Assembly (NCBI GenBank): GCA_031276615.1
Contig: JAISND010000268.1
Coordinates: 1-7,338 of the forward strand
Source of the DNA: Treponema sp.
GTDB lineage: Bacteria; Spirochaetota; Spirochaetia; Treponematales; Breznakiellaceae
Direction: 5' to 3'
Length of the DNA: 7,338 bases
The notes under the pieces are model-generated. The model searched no databases. It was given only the letters and a program-made list of their open reading frames with translations, and had not been told where the DNA came from. Made by a program: the position numbers and the translations under genes. This document shows positions 4,612 through 7,338 of this stretch, one piece after another. Numbering within the stretch: the stretch's first letter is position 1; each line of letters starts with the position of its first letter.

Positions 4612-6372
4612 ATGCCGGATCAGTATATCTATAATAACAGCAGCTATATCAAAATTCTGCCGGCCTGGGCACAGGAGCTTGCCACAAAGTACGGCTCCAA
4701 GACGGCCAACCTGTACATCCTCTACGGTAACATCAGGGATTTTCTTCCCCATAAAAAAAGGGAAGACGAGTTTACTTTCAAGCGGATTCAGGAATACATC
4801 TCCGATGTCCTTTTCGGCAACCGGGATATTATTGCCTATTACGACCGCTCCAGCGGGGTAAGTTTCTGTACGGATTCTATGGCCGGGGATTATCTTTCCT
4901 TTGTGTCCGGGTCTTACCCCGGCGCGGATCGGGAGGAATTCCTCTCCGCCGATCCGGAAAAAAGTTTCCCCTGCCTTGAAAAATATTTTCTTTCGCGGAT
5001 TCCCAGGGAAAGGCGCGAGACCTGCCGCATGGTTTTCATCATCGACTATGCGGAAACCATAGTGCCCGCCGGCGAACTTATACGCCTTTCAGACGCGGAT
5101 CGTTACTGCCTGGTTACGTTTAACCGCTGGGCAAGCGATCCCAAATTCATCAAGGGCGATATTTCGATCATCCTCCTTACGGAGAACCTTGCGGATATCG
5201 CCTCACGGCTGGTGGGTTCCCCGTCCACGGTAAAGATCAGCGTGCCCTTTCCGGACGAGAAGGTGCGGGAAAGTTTTCTCCGGTTCAGGGAAAAGGAAAA
5301 CAGGCTCCTGCTGGAACGCGGTCTTAACCCGGAGCGCCTTGCTTCCATTACAAGCGGAATCAACCTGATGAATCTGAACCGGCTGGTTTCTGAAAGCTAC
5401 GAGGAAAACAAGCCCCTCTCGCTTGATTTTATGCGCCGGAAGAAAAAGGATATCATCGAGAACGAAGCCGCCGGCCTCCTTGAATTTCTTGAAACCGGTT
5501 ACAACCTCTCCCATGTGTCGGGCCACGACTTTGTAAAGAAGCGCTTCAAAAACGCCGCCCGGGCGATCAAAATGGGAAGGCCCGACGTACTGCCCATGGG
5601 CTACCTTATCGCCGGCCCCGTGGGTACGGGAAAGAGCTTCATGGTCAGCGCCTTCGCGGGAGAAATCGGCATACCCATGGTCAAGTTCCGCAACTTCCGC
5701 TCCAAGTGGCAGGGCGACACCGAGTCCAACCTGGAGAAGGTTCTGAACATACTCAAGGCCATGGCGCCCGTGGGGGTGATGATCGACGAGGCCGACGCCT
5801 TTCTGGGTGACCGCGATCAGGAGGGCGATTCGGGAACCAGCAACCGGGTCTTTGCCCAGATTGCGAGTTTCATGGGAAACACCGAGTACCGGGGCAAGAT
5901 CATCTGGTTCCTTATTACCTGCCGGCCTGACCTTATTCCCATCGACCTGAAGCGCCAGGGACGCGCCGAGGAACACCTTGCCCTTTTTTACCCCGAAACC
6001 GACGGGGAAAGGGAGGCTCTCTTCAAGACCCTGGTGCGCAAGCTCGATCTGGATATCCGCAATTTTCCCGTCTCCGAGCTTTTCAGGAAGTACCATCATG
6101 AATATTCCGGCGCCGACCTTGAAGCCGTGCTGGTACGGGCAAAGCTCCTTGCCGCCATGGATGACCGGGTTTATGTGAAGCGTGAGGACATGGAAGAGGC
6201 CATGGGCGATTTTGTCCCCGCGGCCTATCCCCACGAGGTGGAACTCCAGAACCTGGTTGCCGTTCTGGAATGTACCTCCCAGGAAATGATCCCCAGGGCC
6301 TTCCGTACCCTTCCGCGGACAAAGATCATCGGCGACATTCAGGAGCTTAAGGCGCTGCTGGGGGAACGTTAG
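4612..6372 (+). CDS. AAA+ ATPase with degenerate N-terminal AAA-like half
   Basis: A 586-residue cytoplasmic protein with no signal peptide; ATG 4612 follows the purine-rich site AGGGGAGGG (4601-4609). The C-terminal half (about 300-540) is an intact classical AAA module: Walker A GPVGTGKS at 335-342 (Lys341), the pore-loop-like segment KWQGDTE at 365-371 (Trp366), Walker B VGVMIDEAD with Asp392/Glu393, sensor-1 region ITCRPD (435-440), arginine-finger pattern RQGR (Arg448, Arg451), and the sensor-2 helix SGADLEAVLVRAK (499-511). Sensor 1 has Cys437 where ATNRPD proteins have Asn. Residues 20-290 look like a decayed AAA module: FIIDYAE (142-148) in a Walker-B-like place and SIILLTENLADIASRLV (185-201) then SVPFPDEKVRESFLRF, with no Walker A. 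This two-part layout recalls Ycf46-type ATPases. A remodelling ATPase with unknown substrate is the safest call. Confidence 0.85.
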   Translation: MPDQYIYNNSSYIKILPAWAQELATKYGSKTANLYILYGNIRDFLPHKKREDEFTFKRIQEYISDVLFGNRDIIAYYDRSSGVSFCTDSMAGDYLSFVSGSYPGADREEFLSADPEKSFPCLEKYFLSRIPRERRETCRMVFIIDYAETIVPAGELIRLSDADRYCLVTFNRWASDPKFIKGDISIILLTENLADIASRLVGSPSTVKISVPFPDEKVRESFLRFREKENRLLLERGLNPERLASITSGINLMNLNRLVSESYEENKPLSLDFMRRKKKDIIENEAAGLLEFLETGYNLSHVSGHDFVKKRFKNAARAIKMGRPDVLPMGYLIAGPVGTGKSFMVSAFAGEIGIPMVKFRNFRSKWQGDTESNLEKVLNILKAMAPVGVMIDEADAFLGDRDQEGDSGTSNRVFAQIASFMGNTEYRGKIIWFLITCRPDLIPIDLKRQGRAEEHLALFYPETDGEREALFKTLVRKLDLDIRNFPVSELFRKYHHEYSGADLEAVLVRAKLLAAMDDRVYVKREDMEEAMGDFVPAAYPHEVELQNLVAVLECTSQEMIPRAFRTLPRTKIIGDIQELKALLGER

Positions 6373-6395
6373 CGGCCTGTCGCTTCGGCGCGGCA

Positions 6396-6433
6396 GAGGC
6401 TGTTCCAAAACTTGCAGTTTTTGGAACAGCCTC
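6396..6433. repeat. 38-bp palindrome between convergent genes
   Basis: GAGGCTGTTCCAAAA (6396-6410) pairs with TTTTGGAACAGCCTC (6419-6433), a perfect 15-bp stem with an 8-nt loop. It starts 24 nt past the ATPase stop and lies between two converging genes, a normal place for a bidirectional terminator, but no T-run follows on either strand. A small cUUCGg-type hairpin (CGC-TTCG-GCG, 6381-6390) precedes it. Close sequence similarity to the in-frame palindrome at 3154-3190 makes a dispersed repeat at least as likely as a dedicated terminator. Confidence 0.75.
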
Positions 6434-6504
6434 CCTGGATTTAACGGAAAAACCGGGCCGGACTTTAGGGGGATAACAGGGCATCGGCGGACTGCCGGGG
6501 GCCT

Positions 6505-7338
6505 CTACCGGACAAAGACAGCCTCTCCCCGGGGTATGTTCACCGATTTCAGCGTCAGCCTGACGGGATCGTTAGGCGCAATATCCTCCCTGAGGGGAAC
6601 TTGGGTTTCCAGAGCCAGGGCGGGGATTATGAGATCCCAGCGGTTTCCCTTTTTTTCGAGGGCCACGGCGTCCCAGAGGGAATCTTTTTTGTCCAGAAGG
6701 TACACGCAGATCCAGTGAAGCCGGGAAGCGCGTTCCGCCCGTACCGCCGCGGAGGCCGCCGCCTCGCCCGCGCCCAGCCGCGCGGAAACTTCGTCTTCGG
6801 AAAGGGGATTCCCGCCCCGGAGTATCGCGCGTATCTGCAGATGCGCAAGGAGGTCCGTGTAGCGCCGCAGGGGGCTGGTAACCTGGGAATAGCAGTCAAG
6901 GCCGAGGCCCCAATGAGGGCCGGGCTTGACCGAAAGGCCCCGGGGTCTCATGCAGCGGCGAAGCTGGTAAGACCCCGCCATGCCCGGAAGAATTTCCCCG
7001 GGCAGGTCGCCCGCTTCCTGCGTTACGTGGGGAAAAGCCACAGGGGAAGCGCCGCCGTTCCGGCGGCTGATCCAGAGAGCCGCGGCCTCGCCGGCAAGGA
7101 GCATGCACTCCCTGACCATGCCGGCGGAGCGGTACGGCGCAACAGGCTCAATGGAAACTTTTCCGCCGGAAACGGCAATGTGGGTTTCGGGAAGGCCGAT
7201 CTCCACCGCGCCCAGGCTGACGCGGCGGCTCAGGTTCCGCTCCGCGAGGCCGCAGAGCGCCGCGAGAACCGCTGCCTGATCAGCGTCCGCGGCCGAAGCC
7301 CGGGCGGCCTCCGCGGCGGCTGCCCGCCCGGCGGCGTC
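6505..7338 (-). CDS. RNase II/R-family (RNB domain) exoribonuclease, C-terminal part
   Basis: The frame is open to the right edge, so the true start is beyond 7338. 277 residues are visible, ending at the TAG read from 6507 to 6505. GTG at 7206 is an internal codon, not the start. The diagnostic RNB signature YSQVTSPLRRYTDLLAH (codons at about 6891-6841) matches the family pattern Y-S-x-x-T-S-P-[IL]-R-R-Y-x-D-x(3)-H. Upstream of it, the helix MVRECMLLAGEAAALW also fits the family. RNB proteins degrade RNA 3' to 5'; the catalytic aspartate cluster would lie beyond the window. After the signature only about 110 residues remain, ending in short beta strands (LTLKSVNIPRGEAVFV), so the C-terminal S1 domain appears reduced. 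The first visible residues are Ala-rich. It converges on the ATPase gene across 132 nt and is not part of the lipoprotein operon. Confidence 0.85.
   Translation of the reverse strand, partial: DAAGRAAAAEAARASAADADQAAVLAALCGLAERNLSRRVSLGAVEIGLPETHIAVSGGKVSIEPVAPYRSAGMVRECMLLAGEAAALWISRRNGGASPVAFPHVTQEAGDLPGEILPGMAGSYQLRRCMRPRGLSVKPGPHWGLGLDCYSQVTSPLRRYTDLLAHLQIRAILRGGNPLSEDEVSARLGAGEAAASAAVRAERASRLHWICVYLLDKKDSLWDAVALEKKGNRWDLIIPALALETQVPLREDIAPNDPVRLTLKSVNIPRGEAVFVR

Noticed and set aside
5203..6408. Minus-strand open frame of about 400 codons opposite the ATPase gene.
   Set aside because: The plus-strand frame has complete AAA motifs; the antisense translation has no recognisable family and is explained by codon bias.
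6441..6465. GC palindrome followed by five T on the minus strand as a terminator for the RNB gene.
   Set aside because: CCGG-G-CCGG leaves a one-base loop and cannot form a stable hairpin.
1..7338. CRISPR arrays, tRNA genes, insertion sequences or toxin-antitoxin pairs.
   Set aside because: No regularly spaced repeats, cloverleaf-like segments, transposase motifs or paired small genes were seen on either strand.

Overview
The window looks like a chromosomal segment of a spirochaete, most probably a Treponema of the gut or termite-gut type. This is inferred from gene content and style: relaxed lipoboxes, a run of four lipoprotein genes, an RNase II-type protein and GC-rich coding DNA with an AT-rich leader. 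No rRNA or other phylogenetic marker is present to confirm it. There is no sign of a phage, transposon, CRISPR array or tRNA.

Layout. Positions 1-249 are an AT-rich leader with a strong sigma-70-like promoter (TTGACA, 18-nt spacer, TATATT) and a 5' untranslated region that folds into three back-to-back hairpins. Four plus-strand lipoprotein genes follow: a short LPP20-like lipoprotein (250-810), an LpoB-like penicillin-binding-protein activator (929-1615), a COG3014-type TPR lipoprotein (1662-3086) and a large LPP20-like lipoprotein with an Ala/Pro-rich linker (3074-4480). The last two overlap by 13 bp. A second promoter (CTGACA, 17 nt, TATAAT) lies across the end of the fourth gene and should drive a 586-residue AAA+ ATPase (4612-6372), which has a degenerate first ATPase-like half and an intact second half. 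A convergent minus-strand gene, cut by the right edge, encodes the C-terminal part of an RNase II/R-family (RNB) protein.

How they may work together. The four lipoproteins are probably exported, lipidated and co-expressed as an envelope module. The LpoB-like member hints at control of peptidoglycan synthesis; the COG3014 and LPP20 partners have no established role. The ATPase and the RNB protein are cytoplasmic and have no evident functional tie to the module.

The most unusual feature is a set of small palindromic elements with related cores (TTTCCCAAAAC / GTTTTGGGAAA, TTCCGGAA and GAGGCYGTTCC). In the first lipoprotein gene they sit in the 5' untranslated region. In the next three they lie inside the reading frame, between the start codon and the hydrophobic core of the signal peptide, giving n-regions of about 29-42 residues. 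One such in-frame palindrome (3154-3190) closely resembles the intergenic palindrome behind the ATPase gene (6396-6433). This suggests a mobile or recurrent palindromic repeat that settles in signal-peptide n-regions, comparable in principle to the Rickettsia palindromic elements found inside genes.
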